A DNA stretch of 64,000 nucleotides, taken from NCBI GenBank assembly GCA_963556495.2, contig OY747702.1, forward strand, positions 14,975,403 through 15,039,402. Reading direction: 5' to 3'. Source of the stretch: Valencia hispanica (taxonomy: Eukaryota; Chordata; Actinopteri; Cyprinodontiformes; Valenciidae). Under the pieces are notes generated by a model. That model had not been told where the DNA came from. It did no database searches and saw only the letters and a program-made list of their open reading frames with translations. This document shows, one piece after another, positions 11,673-23,640 of the stretch (position 1 is the first letter of the stretch; every line of letters begins with the position of its first letter). Position numbers and translations under genes: made by a program.

Positions 11673-12179
11673 TCAACTGGGATGTCCAACATTTTCTGTA
11701 TTCCTATCTAGGGCAGGTTTCATCATAGTTTGACAAGCCATGACTGTGTGTTCTAGTGGCTATAATCTCCTAACAGAGAAGATATGCAGAGGCGTGATAC
11801 GTGTGGGACAGCACAGATAAACTGCATGACGGCATCACTCACCAAAAGAGTGCAGTTAGATATTACAAGCACAGGAACATTGTAAAAGGTACATGATTTT
11901 CCGAATAGTAAAATGAGCATGTGTAAGCAAGTAGATTAATCACAAACACAAAGGAATCTGAACATAGTTTTACACCTAGTGGGAGGTTTTCTTCAAACAT
12001 AGGAAATTCATTTTTCTTAATTTCATCTTATACTGAAACTAAGCTAAGCTAATGTATTCTAGTCTTTATATGAATGAATAAAGTGTTAATCAGTCAGAGT
12101 ACAGGGGTTCGTTTATGCTGCGATCATGAGGCATTAGTGAATGAAGAGCACTCTATATCGTAAAGTCATAGAAACAGGA
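11673..12179. other. Noncoding DNA, nothing recognised
   Basis: AT-rich sequence between a microsatellite and a Tc1 remnant. No repeat family or exon signal recognised. Confidence 0.5.
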
Positions 12180-13095
12180 TCACACCACATTACAACCACA
12201 AACTTCAATCCATTTCATTGGGGTTTTATGTAGTAGCCCAACAGAAAGTAGCATATAACTGTAAAGTGGCAGAAAAATTATAGATGGTTTTCTAAATTTG
12301 TGTACAAAATCTGAGAACAAAATAAGCACTCTACTAATCTTGCTGATTTGGACAAGTGGACGAGAGAGAGCGATTTGTTGAAAGAAAGCTATAAAAAGAA
12401 ACATTTGCATTTTGCCAAAAGCCATGTAAGCATGAGTCAAAGATTTGGAGGTAGGGGCTCTGGTCAGATGAGACCAAAATTAGACTTTTTTGGGTTGCAT
12501 GCAGACACTGAACAAAACAAAGTGAAACATGATGGTGGCACCATAATGCTCTGGGGAGGCTTTGTTTCTGCATGGAAAAAGAATTGGTGAAAGTTGATGT
12601 TAGGATGAGTGGAGCTAAAACTGGGCAATTGCACAAGAAAACCTGCCACACTGCCACATCAAGACAATAACCCTAAACATGTACTGGATAAAAGAATTTC
12701 CATGTATTAAAATGGCCCAGTCAAAGTCTAGACCTAAATCTGAGGCAAAACTTAAAGATTATTGTTCACAGTTACTTTCCATCCAGTCTGACAGAATTTT
12801 GACTATTTCCCAAAGAAAAATAGGCAAAATGTTCACTCTGTAGATCTGCAAAAATTGTCAAGAAATACTTAAAAATATTATTATTATTATTATTATGGTA
12901 GTTTATTTCAGTCAATATCTTCACACAGAGAAGATACCTGGGAAGACTTGGAGCTGTAAAAGAGGTTCTAAAGGATTTAGATTGGTGAACACACACACAC
13001 ACACACACACACACACGGCACATATTTCAGATTATTTATACAGCAAATGTTGAAAGGCACTGTGTTCCCACTAATTTTGATGTTGTAATCAGCAT
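12180..13095 (+). mobile_element. Tc1-like transposon remnant (family 1), sense
   Basis: A sense-oriented copy of the Tc1 family also present at 5257-6812. The plus strand carries transposase segments in order: a block ending FAKSHV, then GQMRPKLDFFG, then a DGGTIMLWGGFVS block corresponding to the conserved core of Tc1 transposases, and later the segment AATGGCCCAGTCAAAGTC that encodes the WPSQS region. Frames are broken by indels and stops, so no functional transposase results. Terminal regions are diverged (ACATTACAACC-like motif near 12190 on the left, its inverted trace near 13080). ATT and CA microsatellites have expanded inside the copy. Confidence 0.85.
12988..13016. repeat. (AC)n microsatellite
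   Basis: Fourteen AC units inside the Tc1 remnant. A (ATT)n run of about six units lies nearby at 12878-12896. Confidence 0.95.
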
Positions 13096-15785
13096 TTATT
13101 GCAAATGTCTAAATTACCTACAAAGATCCCTCTGATTGTCGGTAAGTGTTTGGCGCTTTGTGCTTGCAAGGCAGAGATTTTGCTCCCATTAAACCATTAG
13201 CTACTTAGTATTTAGTTAAAAATATCTTGCATGAGGTTAAACGCCCTCTTATACCCACTTCTCCCTCTTCAAGTCACTTATCCTAGTCAAGATCTAGCGG
13301 TAAAACAGCGAGAAGTGAATTTTAAAACATCCCCTCACCCTCTCAGCATCCTGTGGGAGAGAGAAGATAAAACCCCTCTAGTGTATCCTGAGTCTGCCCC
13401 AGAGTCTGCCCTCAGTCAGTTGTGCTTTGATCACAAAGACACCTCCACAGACTCCTCTCCATTTAAATGTAAAGCCCAGGTCGTCCCCGACCAGTGAGTT
13501 CTTCATTCCATCCCGCTGAGCGAGAGCAACCGCTCTGCAGGGGAACCACATCTCTCCTGCTTGTGCTTTCCATCTCATTTGTTCAGCGTAACAAAAAGCC
13601 AGTGTTCCGTAGACACAGAGCTGGACTGGAGATTGCTTGGTAAATTCTCTGAAAATGTGTTGGCTCATCTGCTGCTAAAGGTGGATGTTGACTTTGATTT
13701 CACACATTTTTCAGAATTCAAAGAAAACTGCATATAATTTTGCTTTAAAATGTTTTCAAGCTTGATTGAAAGAAAGTCTCTATACCTCTCAGGGTCAATT
13801 TGTACTCGTCAATTAAGTTTTGATCGAATAGCAGTCAAATTGAACAGTCATAAAATCAACTTGCAGTTGAGTAATGCCTATATAAAAGTTGTACTTTCAA
13901 TATTTGCTGTTAGAACAACACTAATACCAAATAAAAATAAAAAAACATTCATCATATTGTGCGTCTTACCTTAAAAACTTAAGTCTATAGCTGCATATTT
14001 TTTAGAAATTGCAATGCTGTGAAAAGTAAAATGTGTTACAGATTTTGTTTTTTTACACTTTGGTGTTTCAGATCATAAAAATAGTTCTGAATGCGTTTTG
14101 TTTTTAACTATGATTCTATTAGTTAAGTGAAAAAGCTAATGAAACAAACTGTAACTGTAATTGCCACCTAAACCTAATTACTAGTTACCCCACCCTTGGT
14201 GGCTAACTCTGCCATTAAGTGTTTTAAATTGATAAAAAGTAATTTTGGCCTCCTGTTCTTCAACGAAGAAGGCACCTAATATAGATCTTGGTCACCACCA
14301 TCCATAAAAGGTGGTGGCATGTCGGACGGTGAACTTCATCCAAGTGGCCAAATTTGGTCATGGTTTTAAACTATTGGACCTAAAATACAAAACCTTTTTA
14401 AAATTGCATCTAAGCATTCCTTTGTGATTGCAAAATTGCACATAATGAAATTGCAAGAGCAATTTTAACTCAATATGTTGTACAGATTTATTTTGTAGTT
14501 TGAAAACCTTTTATCTTTTACAAATGTTTTCCTAGTATTTTAAAGAAGATCTTGAAAGGTTGTTTTGTTGAATCTGTGTGAACTGCTGAAAGCAGGGCTC
14601 TAAAAAGGCAGTCATTTCTTAGCCCACTTTACCCATTTTTATTCTGAACTTCTCATCATTAATCTGCAGCTATATATTGAAAAGGCTTTTTAGTGAGAGG
14701 AGATCCAAAGCACAGTTGAATTCAAAAATCAGCTGCTGTTGCTTTTAGAGAATTAACCTGCCTTGGTCAAAATATAGGTGACCAGTATTTTGATGCGTTA
14801 ATATTACACCACCACAATGTGAGAGTGATAGTTGTGGCCTGATACTTTTTTCTCTCTTTCAAATCAAATAACCGTCAACAGCTTGAAGTAGTCACTTCAA
14901 GTTGCTTGTTTTGTTCACTTGTATTGCTGCCTAACTAGCTGAGAAAGCCAAATAGGTAAGCAATATATTTTAATATTACATAACAATATATTTAATAATT
15001 ACATTCATGTGTGTATTGGTGAGGTAAACGATTGCGGTGGAAAATTGTTAAGTAATTAGGAATTAATTGTATATTCTCTGTTTAGTGAATGTATCTAAGG
15101 CAGAGGACAAGGTTAGGGGCAAGCTTATTGTTCCAGCTTAATGTTATGATAAAGATATATGTGTCAGGTCACCAGAGAGACAGACGCCGGGACAGTAAGA
15201 TAACAGTCTGGCCTTCGGGTGTGCTGCTTTATGCGTTGGTATCAGACTCGCATGAAAAAGTTACTCCAGAGGCCCGGGCGTGAAGGTTGGAGAAGACATC
15301 TACAAAGATAAACAATGATTGCTGAATACTATTCAAGCGGTTAGTTAGAAAGGTTGGTTAGGGTGATGCACGAGTAACTCTGTCCCCTCCGTGTTCTGGC
15401 CAGACATGTTTGAATTAAATACTTAAACGCCTTCTAGGATTCAAGTCTTCTTTATTATGGAAACCCTGAGATACTTTTTTTTACCATAACAGGGTAGTTA
15501 CAGTAATAACCAGTTGTCCAGGTTTAACTGTCTGGACTTTCTTCACAAAAGCTAGCTTGTTTCCGGTTCGGCCTGGACTCCACTTGGGTTGTCCCTTGTT
15601 ACTAATCTTGTTTGTGGTGTAATATTTAGTTCTGTTTGTGTCTTCAGGCCAACCCCATCAGGATTTGCTCAGTAAATTTATAGTAGAGTTTGAAACCACA
15701 ACACTAAGAGTTTACTCCTGCAAACTAAAAAGTCATTTTTTTTTTTCTTTTCCTTTGTTTCCTCGATGTGAGGAGTTCAAATATC
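13096..15785. other. Noncoding DNA, no gene seen
   Basis: About 13230-13660 is less AT-rich and has overlapping open frames on both strands of 88-96 codons, but no splice sites or family motifs that I trust. A short hairpin (CACCACC...GGTGGTG) lies near 14294-14317. From 13700 to 15070 the DNA is strongly AT-rich. No repeats recognised. Confidence 0.45.
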
Positions 15786-16264
15786 TAAGGCCTTTGTCCA
15801 CCGAGCTGGTTCCATTGCCAGTTCGGTGCCAGAGCCTGACTTGACATCGGTTCTTGGTTTTCCACTTCAAAAGCATGCGTTTCTTGATTTCAAACCAGTG
15901 CTTAACAAAGCACCAACTCACTGTTTGGCCAGAGCCTGTGCTCTGTAAGAACCGTTTTCTACTCTGCCCGCATGGTAATGCAACCAAGGTGTTGGGGCCA
16001 GGATTACAAATGCTTAGCATAGTGAGGTGAGACACACAAGTGCTATTTTCATTCGTAACAATGGAAAATGGAAATAATCTAAGAACATGTTATGGCACAT
16101 TGAACTCCCCATGTGGAGCGTATATAGTTGCGTTGCAGCGCTTTAGATGACGTTATGACGCAGCACTGACTAGTCCCAGTATCAGTGGAAAAGCAATTGG
16201 TTCTTTGAAAGAACCAACAAAGCAATGCAACTAGCATCTGTTCTTTTTTGGTGGAAAAGCCCTA
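15786..16264. mobile_element. Nonautonomous TIR element, hAT-like
   Basis: The left end reads TAAGGCCTTTGTCCACC and the reverse complement of the right end reads TAGGGCTTTTCCACC, an imperfect inverted pair of the GGCTTTTCCACC type common among fish hAT MITEs. Inner sequence has subsidiary inverted similarity (GGTTCTTGGTTTTCCAC on the left; GTGGAAAAGCAATTGGTTC on the right). An 8-bp target duplication is not visible. No transposase is encoded in the 479 bp. An old Rex3 fragment begins directly to the right. Confidence 0.6.
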
Positions 16265-16274
16265 TAGGTGTTCA

Positions 16275-16735
16275 AAAGTGGACATTAGGAAAGATTGAGA
16301 CAGACATCTGATAGATGGAATCAGTAAGATGGGCTTCATCTGCTGTAAAGTATTCACTCCTCCTGTCTGTTGTGGTGAAGAAAGATCTGAGCTAAAAGGC
16401 AAAGCTCTTGAATAACCACTTGTCAGATTCTGACCCTCAATTATTGCCATGGGAATTGACCTTGACTGAACGAATGAGATCCAGGAGTGTAAGGAACTTT
16501 GTACGCGTTATAAAACAAAAGAAGTGTGTTCTACTTGTGTTAGAATCACTGTATCAAAATGTGTCAACTGAAACGGTTCAGGCATCTGATCAAAGTGCTT
16601 TTTGAATATCTGTCAAGAGGTTTTTTGGGCATGTGCTATTGGAAGGACGACTCAGGGCAAAACCAGAACTCAATGGAGTAGGAATTCCTTGGAATCCCCC
16701 CTCCCAAAAGGGAATGGATTGTTGGATGGATGGAC
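16275..16735 (+). mobile_element. Old Rex3-type (RTE) LINE 3' fragment
   Basis: Blocks run parallel to the Rex3 copy at 44126-47491: GATTGAGACAGACATCTGAT (the EREIDRRI region), GTGGTGAAGAAAGATCTGAG, AAAAGGCAAAGCTCT, GAACGAATGAGATCCAGGAG (the TERTRSRIQ region) and, near the end, GGAATTCCTTGGAATCCCCC, followed by a short GGAT tail at 16720. Divergence and internal deletions are much greater than in the 44-47 kb copy, so this insertion is older. No frame survives. Confidence 0.65.
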
Positions 16736-17654
16736 AGACATTTAATTATAATTATTGTATTTCTTTAAAAAGTCTTTAAACTGTACACAATTATAAGAAA
16801 TTACACAGCACATACATTTTGCCATGTTAAATAAAGCAAACAGACATAGAGTATACTGATGTTTACACCAGTCTGTGTGATTTAACAAACTACAGGAAAA
16901 CTGATTAATAATGCATGTACAGTAATTGTTGGTGTAAGGTATCTGGCACAAAATAAATGTGCTCGTTCATCCTCGAGACACTGCTGTGATAGAGTTAAAT
17001 TTGCATGCTCATCCCATCTCAGTGTGTGCTTTATCTTCCAGTTTCCAACCCTGTCCATCTCTGTCTCGTTTTCCCTTCATCTCCCTCAATCTACCACCAC
17101 TACGCCCTATCTACCATCTCCTCCCCCTCTCTTATCCCTGCTGTTTGGCAAAGATGGCGGACTGTGAAGATATGATGGAATATTTCCTGTCATTATTATG
17201 AATTAGCCTGCTAACGGACCTGCGCGCACACAGTGCTATGAGGGTTGGATACGCACCCAGGAAGGCCCATGCATCATATCAAGGTCTCCTGAGTCAGTGT
17301 AACAGTGGTATCATTGATCTCAGTTGGCTATCATTTGGGAGACAGGCACGAACTGAAACAAAGCACTCACAGGACATTTCACTCCCAAAAGAAAAACAGG
17401 GTCTGGAAATTCACTGCTGCTTACCTTCGATTTAGCAGTTTAACCTTAAGACTAAAGGATCTGAATGCTTTAGATCCAGTATTATATACAGCCATGCTAA
17501 AGTAGTGTAGACCATTTTTCAGCTGTATATCTGAGTATGATAAATATGTTCTGGTCTTTATCAGCTTCTAGAATTATGTGAGTTTACACTCTAAAGTACA
17601 AAAGGGAGCACTACAGCATTGATACTATCAGCATTCACCAAACAAAACAATGAG
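16736..17654. other. Noncoding DNA with a YY1-type motif
   Basis: A pyrimidine-rich stretch (about 17000-17140) precedes AAGATGGCGG at 17151-17160, a perfect match to the YY1 consensus and also an ATG in good initiation context. The frame from that ATG stops after 15 codons, so it is not a gene. No other feature recognised. Confidence 0.4.
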
Positions 17655-18115
17655 ATTAGCAGCCAGGTGCCAGGTCAAAGTGTCTGATTGACTGATCATC
17701 AGCAAGTGTGGCCCCTAGATAAAAATACATTAATCTGAAAAGCGTTATAAAGCCAATTTCCAAAGATTCTGAAGTTTATTGTTGTACAGCTTGAAATATT
17801 ATGTAGAAGTGGAGAGCATTTTGGACAGCTGCCAAACTTTCCAGAAGGGGACGTCCCAGGATGAGCACCCCAAGGTTAGATCATGCAATTCTCAAAGAAC
17901 TTGAAAAAAAAAAACATGTGCTCCATCTTGGATTCTAAAGGGCTCAGTTTGTTTGTTAAAAGTCAAAGTGCATGACAGTACAATTCGAAAAAGAAGGTGT
18001 GGCTCGTTTAAAAAGGTTGCCCGGATAGTTTTCCTTAGGTTGCAAAATGGGATCTGAATGCCAAGAATGTAACAAAGTCCTTTCGACATATATCAAAAAG
18101 GGAAGAGATGTTTGT
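17655..18115 (+). mobile_element. Tc1-like transposon remnant (family 2), sense
   Basis: A second Tc1 family, distinct from family 1. In order: GATCATCAGCAAGTGTGGCC (5' region), GGGACGTCCCAGGATGAGC (DNA-binding region), GTGCATGACAGTACAATTCG and GCAAAATGGGATCTGAATGC (start of the catalytic half). The C-terminal part and right terminus are missing. Stops and indels make it inactive. The same family occurs on the minus strand at 22270-23640. Confidence 0.75.
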
Positions 18116-18246
18116 CCCTAAATACAACAAATACGGCATTTAGCCTTCATCCAAACACTTCAGCTGAGGTGCCGTCCTGGCCAGGGTAATCTACAGAACT
18201 ATGATCCCAATGCCCTGTGCCAGGCTTAAAACTGTCCTTTTTGATA

Positions 18247-18665
18247 AAGCTTATAGTTGGAGGAGCTTTTTACTTTTTTTAATATAGAAAGTACTCTTAC
18301 ATCAGTTCTTTTGTTCTTTCTGTGTTTCTGCTTTGTCTTTTCGAACCCCCACACACTCGTGGCAGATGGCCGCTCGTACTGAGCCAGGTTCTGCGGGAGG
18401 TTTCTTTCTGTTAAAAGGGGAGTTTTTCTTCTCCACTGTCGCTACATGCTTGCTCAGTATGAGGGATTGCTGTGGTTGGAGTCCGCATCAAGGGTGCACA
18501 ACTGCCTGTCAATGACTCGATGCAATCTGCTGGGATTCCTTAAATAGAAAACTAGCTAAAACTTTAAACTGGTTGGAATGTTTGTATTTAAATGACTTTC
18601 TTGCAAAGTGCCTTGAGATGACATCTGTTGTGAATCGACGCAATATAAATAAACTGAATTATATT
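18247..18665 (+). repeat. Teleost LINE/SINE 3' end, family T, copy 1
   Basis: A recognisable abundant fish repeat: CAGATGGCCGCTCGTACTG, GGTTCTGCGGGAGGTTTC, then the tail GTGCCTTGAGATGACATCTG and an A-rich end around AATAAACTGAATT. An inverted copy lies at 25550-25965 and aligns along nearly the whole length. The tail organisation is that of a LINE 3' end or a SINE using it; I cannot decide which. It ends in a GAATTATATTGAATT tail without coding content. Confidence 0.75.
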
Positions 18666-19024
18666 GAATTAAATGTCAAAACCTCATGTGCAGTAGTTTA
18701 TGATTTATGCAAAAACAAATTCCTGAACTGAAGCAGTGTTGGAAAGAAGTTGGACCCAAAATCCTTCACATTGTCAGAGCCTTGTGGAAAATAACTCCTT
18801 TATAGTTTTTTACAAAGAAAGCAAACCAAGCTTCCTCTTTGTTAAATAACAACTGACAATATACTGTATAAAAAAAAAAATATGTACAGCTGAGATTAAA
18901 TATGAATACTTTTTAGAACCTGGTAAAGATCACATTATTTGTATCATCTATTGACACGGAAAAACGCCAGACTTTCTTTTCAGGGACTTCCTTTGTTCCA
19001 ACAATTGCATACTGAGGAGTGCCA

Positions 19025-19121
19025 TAAAATGCGATGGACTGGCGACCTGTCCAGGGTGTGCCCCCCCCCCACAACCCTGCATTAGGATGGACGGGTTCAG
19101 AAAATGGATGGATGGATGGAT
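19025..19121 (+). repeat. RTE/SINE-type tail with GGAT repeats
   Basis: The segment GCGATGGACTGGCGACCTGT, CCAGGGTGTGCC and then GAAAATGGATGGATGG is the standard 3' tail of a widespread fish retroelement. Only the last ~100 bp is present. DNA between 18666 and 19974 outside it holds nothing I recognise. Confidence 0.65.
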
Positions 19122-19974
19122 AGAATGCCATATATAGATGAATATATCAATTTGTCTGTCTAACGAGAAAACTTTTAAACCCAAAGAAAGAAATGTCGTT
19201 GACTGAGGACAAAAGCAACAAGAAGCACATGGTCTAGTACATGTTGACACAAGGGGAGGTCACAGAGGTTCTCAGAAAAGGGCAGCAAGCCACAAATTGA
19301 TGGCAAGCCATTTCACCTCTTTGTGAGTCAAGCGCATGGTGTCCCAGAGTATCCATGGGAACGAATATGTCGAGACATGCTATCAACTGGAAGCAGTTGG
19401 GGGCATGCAGGGTGTAACATAGTGTATTCAGGGTCGTGGAGGAAGATGAACCCATTTAAGGAGGTAAAACTGTGGTGTCTGAGAACAGAAAGTTGAAGTT
19501 CTTAATAATGTAAATGTCACTTGTCAATTTAATTCACAGTATTTGTAATTTAATATATAAGAATATTACAGCTCTGCTATATTTTACTGACATAATTAAA
19601 CATCTTTCACTCACTGAGTCAACACAGGGTGCCTTACATAATACTTGAAATGTGCCAGACTTTTCCTCAACCTGACACTTAATGAACCATTAGGTAATTC
19701 ACTTCAGACCAGATGTGTGCTTACTTTTAAGGGCTTAAGATATTAAACTCGAAATAGTCTACTTGTCACATTGGATGGTTGATTCTGTTGGAATAGTTCG
19801 GGTTCATTTATTTAAAAGGATGATTAAAAATATTTAAAATTATAATTACAAATATCAATTTATTTGAGATTAATTTAGATGACCAACAGAAAGTAGAACA
19901 CATTTGGTGAGGCGTGAGGAAAAGGGTACAAGCCATTATTTTATTTTATTTTGCACAAATTAGAACTGAAGGGT

Positions 19975-20545
19975 GTGGCATCAAATAGTAAAAATCAGAG
20001 ACCTGGAGAAATACTCAGATGACTCTGCAATTGTCGGGTGTATCACAGATGGACAAGAAGCTGAATACAGAGAAGGGACAGAGCAGACTGGACTTCTTGA
20101 GGAAGCTTAGGTCCTTCAAGGTTTGCAGCAAGATGCTGCAGATCTTCTACAAGTCTGTTGTGGAGAGTGTAATCTCTTCAGCCATCACCTGTTGGGGTAG
20201 CAGCATCAGAGCCAGGGATTTAAATAGGCTAAACAACCTGATAAAGAAGGCTGGTTCTGTTCTGGGGATGACTGTGTAGCATCTGGAGATGATGATGTAA
20301 AGATGGATTCTTCCTAAAATCAAAAATATTATGGACAACCCTGAGCATCCTCTTCATGAGACAGTCATACAACAACAGCGTCTTCAGTCGGAGGCTTCTT
20401 CAGTTTCGCTGCAATACAGACCGCTACAGGAAATCTTTTCTGCCCACAGCCATCATCATCTACAACAACTCCTTAAAGAATTAATTCTATGAGCTACAAC
20501 AATTAATTTCCCTCTGGGATCAATAAAATATTTTTGAATTGAATT
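19975..20545 (+). mobile_element. 5'-truncated LINE 3' end (L2/Rex1-like)
   Basis: Plus-strand codons give the C-terminal end of a LINE ORF2: RLDFLRKLRSF, VCSKMLQIFYKSVVESV, CWGSSIRARDLNRLN and KKAGSVLGM, then HPLHETV-like and RKSFLPTA-like remnants. The tail reads TTTCCCTCTGGGATCAATAA and ends in GAATTGAATTGAAT. A few codons before the KKLN segment match a part of the ORF normally well upstream (the YSDDSAIVG block), so there is an internal deletion near 20050. The same family is on the minus strand at 25246-25455. Confidence 0.75.
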
Positions 20546-22269
20546 GAATCAAGGACAGCTGGTATAAGACCTCCCCTGTGTTTGAAAAACAAAAAATAAA
20601 AATGTTAAAATAGCTATCCTAATAAACACAAATAAAAAATATAGTATCACATTATTAAAGCACATTAAAACTGTAAGAATTATCCAAAAAGCCAACTTTT
20701 CACAGCCTAAAAAACCTTGTTAGTTTCAATGCAGTTAGTGGTACAGAGTGATTGACAGATTGTTTACCGCTCCCCCTCAATTTGCTGTTCATTGGGGCTA
20801 ATTTCGTTCAGCCCAGAGTCCAACCAAGGCCTCAGGCTTTAGCCAATTAAGATGGATGTACAACAACGTGAAGCATTTACTTTCCCCTTTCGTGAGTGTC
20901 TGTGGGTGTGGTGTTGCGTAGACAGAGAACGTACTATGGCGGCCGGCAAGATTGACATCCATCAATCATCTGACTAATGAAGCGGTTATTAACTTTTTTG
21001 CATCCCGGAAAAGTCGCTGGAATGTGGTTCTCTTTAAATAAGGTAGGCCTCATAAAAAATGAAATGAAACTCTTTCCAATGTGTGTTTTGTTTGATTTGA
21101 TTTTATCAGTGGGATTAGTAATTGTATAAAGGAGAGTGGTGCAGTGCTGTGCTAAGTTCTTTGCCAGGAAAAAATCGCAGTTCACAGCTTTAATGAAGGG
21201 CAATCAAGTTATGGACAGTTGTGACAAGATGCTCTATGTAAGCTTGGTTTTTGGTGTTGGTTTGTTGTGCTCAAAAAGGGACTACAAGGATTGCGAATAC
21301 TTTATCAAAGCACTAAAATGTATTTTTTAATTAAAATAAAAGTATTTATTTTCTGCTCCACTGGTCTACAGCTTGGTAGTGAGAGATTTTGATCTTTGAT
21401 CTGTTGATAGTGGCATCTGCATGATGCTCACTGAGCCCCGGATCTTCTTCTGTGTTCTGCAACATTCCGCTCGCCAACTAAAGCAACTCTGACATCCGTT
21501 AATGGTGTTATTCGCAAAGTTTGAAAGACTTCTGAAACAACACGTACATTCACGCGTTCCTTGAAAAGGGTCACAAACGCTCTGCTGAACCATGTAATTT
21601 TTCAAACAATGTGTGACAGAAGCAGAGGACATGTTCGGCCCTGTTGCCTCCTTTGCCTCCAAAGTCCTGTTCAATATTCACAGGCGAGAAAAAGCAGAGA
21701 GGGGCAGGTGACAGGCGGAAGTCATGTTTCCGAGTGCAGGGCACTGTGAGTGTAATGTTGTCTTTTTCTTCCAGCAGGTAGTGACAGCTGAACATGCTGA
21801 ACACAGAGACACACGCACACACACAATATGACTTTTATGCCAGCAGAAGATGTACAACAGGTCTTGATTGTTGCTTTTGTATCCTGTTCTCTTCATTATA
21901 CGACAGAGAGAAAATAAAAGATTTTCTTTAATTATATACACTAAAAGATTCAGAGCATCTTCCGCCGGTCAACTTGGGAGTTTTTTTGGAAGGCATGACA
22001 TTTTCTCAAAATACAATGGTACAGTAGTGATAAAAAAAAGTATACCCATATAGTTCTAGGGTGCTACACACAACAGGTTACAGTATATGTGCACCAAAGA
22101 TAAAGAGCCAAATTAGAAAGATGAGTGTGAAAAAATTAGAACACTGCATAGTACAATACTTTCCAGAACTACTTTTAGTAGCATTAACCAGAAGTAGTCA
22201 GTTTCTCATTTTATATGGAGGAATTTTGGTACACTCTACATTTACTGTTTGCAGACACTAACATAGCTC
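20546..22269. other. Unclassified DNA with repeated GC-richer motif
   Basis: No gene recognised. Two segments (about 20940-21000 and, on the opposite reading, about 21465-21525) share the pattern TTGACATCC/CTGACATCCGTTAATG and a nearby GTTATT, suggesting a diverged element of unknown type. GGCGGCCGG at about 20939 is CpG-rich in an AT-rich setting. Short open frames on both strands have no support. Confidence 0.35.
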
Positions 22270-22562
22270 TCTTAAGGTCCCCCCACAGTAGTTGATTTAG
22301 GTTCAGGTTTGGACTTTAATTGGGCCATCACAATACTTTTCATGAACAGACCTTATGGTAAAGATTAGCAGATGTGTTTTGGATAATTATTTGTTGATGA
22401 TTCAGTTTGGGAAAATCTTTGGTTGTCGAAACGTTGGCCTCACATTGTACTTGAGAATACTTTGTTATGCAGAAGAGTTTATGGTCAACTCAGTGATTGC
22501 AAGGTGTTCCCATCCCATTGCGCCCACATTAGACTTCATCCACCATGCTTTGCAGTTGGTTT
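22270..22562 (-). mobile_element. Tc1-like remnant (family 2), part 1
   Basis: Antisense copy of the family seen at 17655. GGCCTCACATTGTACTTGAG, ATGGTCAACTCAGTGATTGC and ACCATGCTTTGCAGTTGG match the central catalytic region in antisense order. It stops where a ~600-bp TIR element begins and resumes further right. Confidence 0.7.
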
Positions 22563-23170
22563 ACAGCATGGATCACACTGTGTGTTTTTCGGCCATTGCC
22601 AAGGACTGCTTCATGTCACACTGTGCGAGCTCTAGAGATGTGGCACACTGTATTACTTTCAGTGAGTCAAACTGCACAACATCTCGCTCTAGCAGGACAT
22701 GCCAACATCACTAGCATACGTCGCCAAAAAGCATACGTCACTATAAGCCGACAGATAGCTAAGATGGCAACGATAAAATGTAATATACACTGTCTTTGCT
22801 GCCAAAGCTCAATAAACTCGGCTTCTTTGTTGCTTCACGTTCTTGCATTTAGCCTCCATTGTTGTTAATGTTCATACTGCTACTGCATGATACTGCTAGT
22901 ACTGTATTGTACTCTCGTCACTAGTTTTTTGTGCCACTCTCTGGCTGTATTTTGGTTGATTGCAGCCCAGGATTGTTGATTTTCTGACACTGCTTGAAGA
23001 CTGTCAGAGGTTGGGTTTGGTCCTGAGAGTGCTCAATAAGCTGGTCAGATGGCCCGTCACACTGGACAGCCACACACCTGCGACTTACCCTCACCCACAC
23101 CATTTTTCGTCATGATACTATTCACGATGAAAGATTTGTCTACGAAAAACGAACAGTGTGAAGCTGACTT
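22563..23170 (+). mobile_element. Nonautonomous TIR element N600, copy A
   Basis: Inverted ends: TCACACTGTGTGTTTTTCG on the left, and TTCACACTGTTCGTTTTTCG as the reverse complement of the right. Copy B at 31770-32346 is in the same orientation and aligns over the full length, sharing blocks such as TTTCAGTGAGTCAAACTGCA and GAGTGCTCAATAAGCTG. The element interrupts a Tc1 family-2 remnant, so it inserted later. No transposase is encoded. Superfamily unknown: the TIR begins roughly AAGCCNGGCTCACACTG. Confidence 0.75.
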
Positions 23171-23640
23171 AAGGCAGGGGTCACAACCTCATGTCCTTTG
23201 GGGTCAGTGGCTTGCAACTTTTAGGTACAGTGCATACCCACCAGAATCATCATCAGAACGGTTGAGTCCTTCTAACAATTCAGAAGCTTACAGGATTCTC
23301 ATCCCTGAGGAATTGTCCTGTCATATTCTTTTGAGCTATAATTGTTCAGTTTTCTTTTATTTGTACTGTCATAAACTTTAACGTGCCAACTGACGCCTGT
23401 AGAATCTGAGCTGCAGTTCTTGGGTTTTTGAAAATGTCCTACAGCATTAGAAGATTGCTGGTACATCCACTGCTATGAAAACTGCCCCCTGTATTAGATG
23501 AATTTAGGACTTGTCATTGGAGAAAGACAGGATTAATTAATGTTTGGAAAAAGCTTTGCAAGTCCTCTCATGTTGATCTGCAGCAACAACTGCTTCTTTA
23601 CATACAGGTGCAGAACATTAGAAGCGGTAATATTAGTTAG
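23171..23640 (-). mobile_element. Tc1-like remnant (family 2), part 2
   Basis: Continues the antisense Tc1 after N600 copy A: TTTGTACTGTCATAAACTTT, CTGACGCCTGTAGAATCTGA, then CAGCAACAACTGCTTCTTTA near the N-terminal end. The first ~110 bp (23171-23280) match poorly and may include extra insertion. Frames are broken. Confidence 0.65.

Noticed and set aside
17151..17201. ATG in good context starting a small protein
   Set aside because: The frame stops after 15 codons and no upstream promoter or downstream exon signal is evident.
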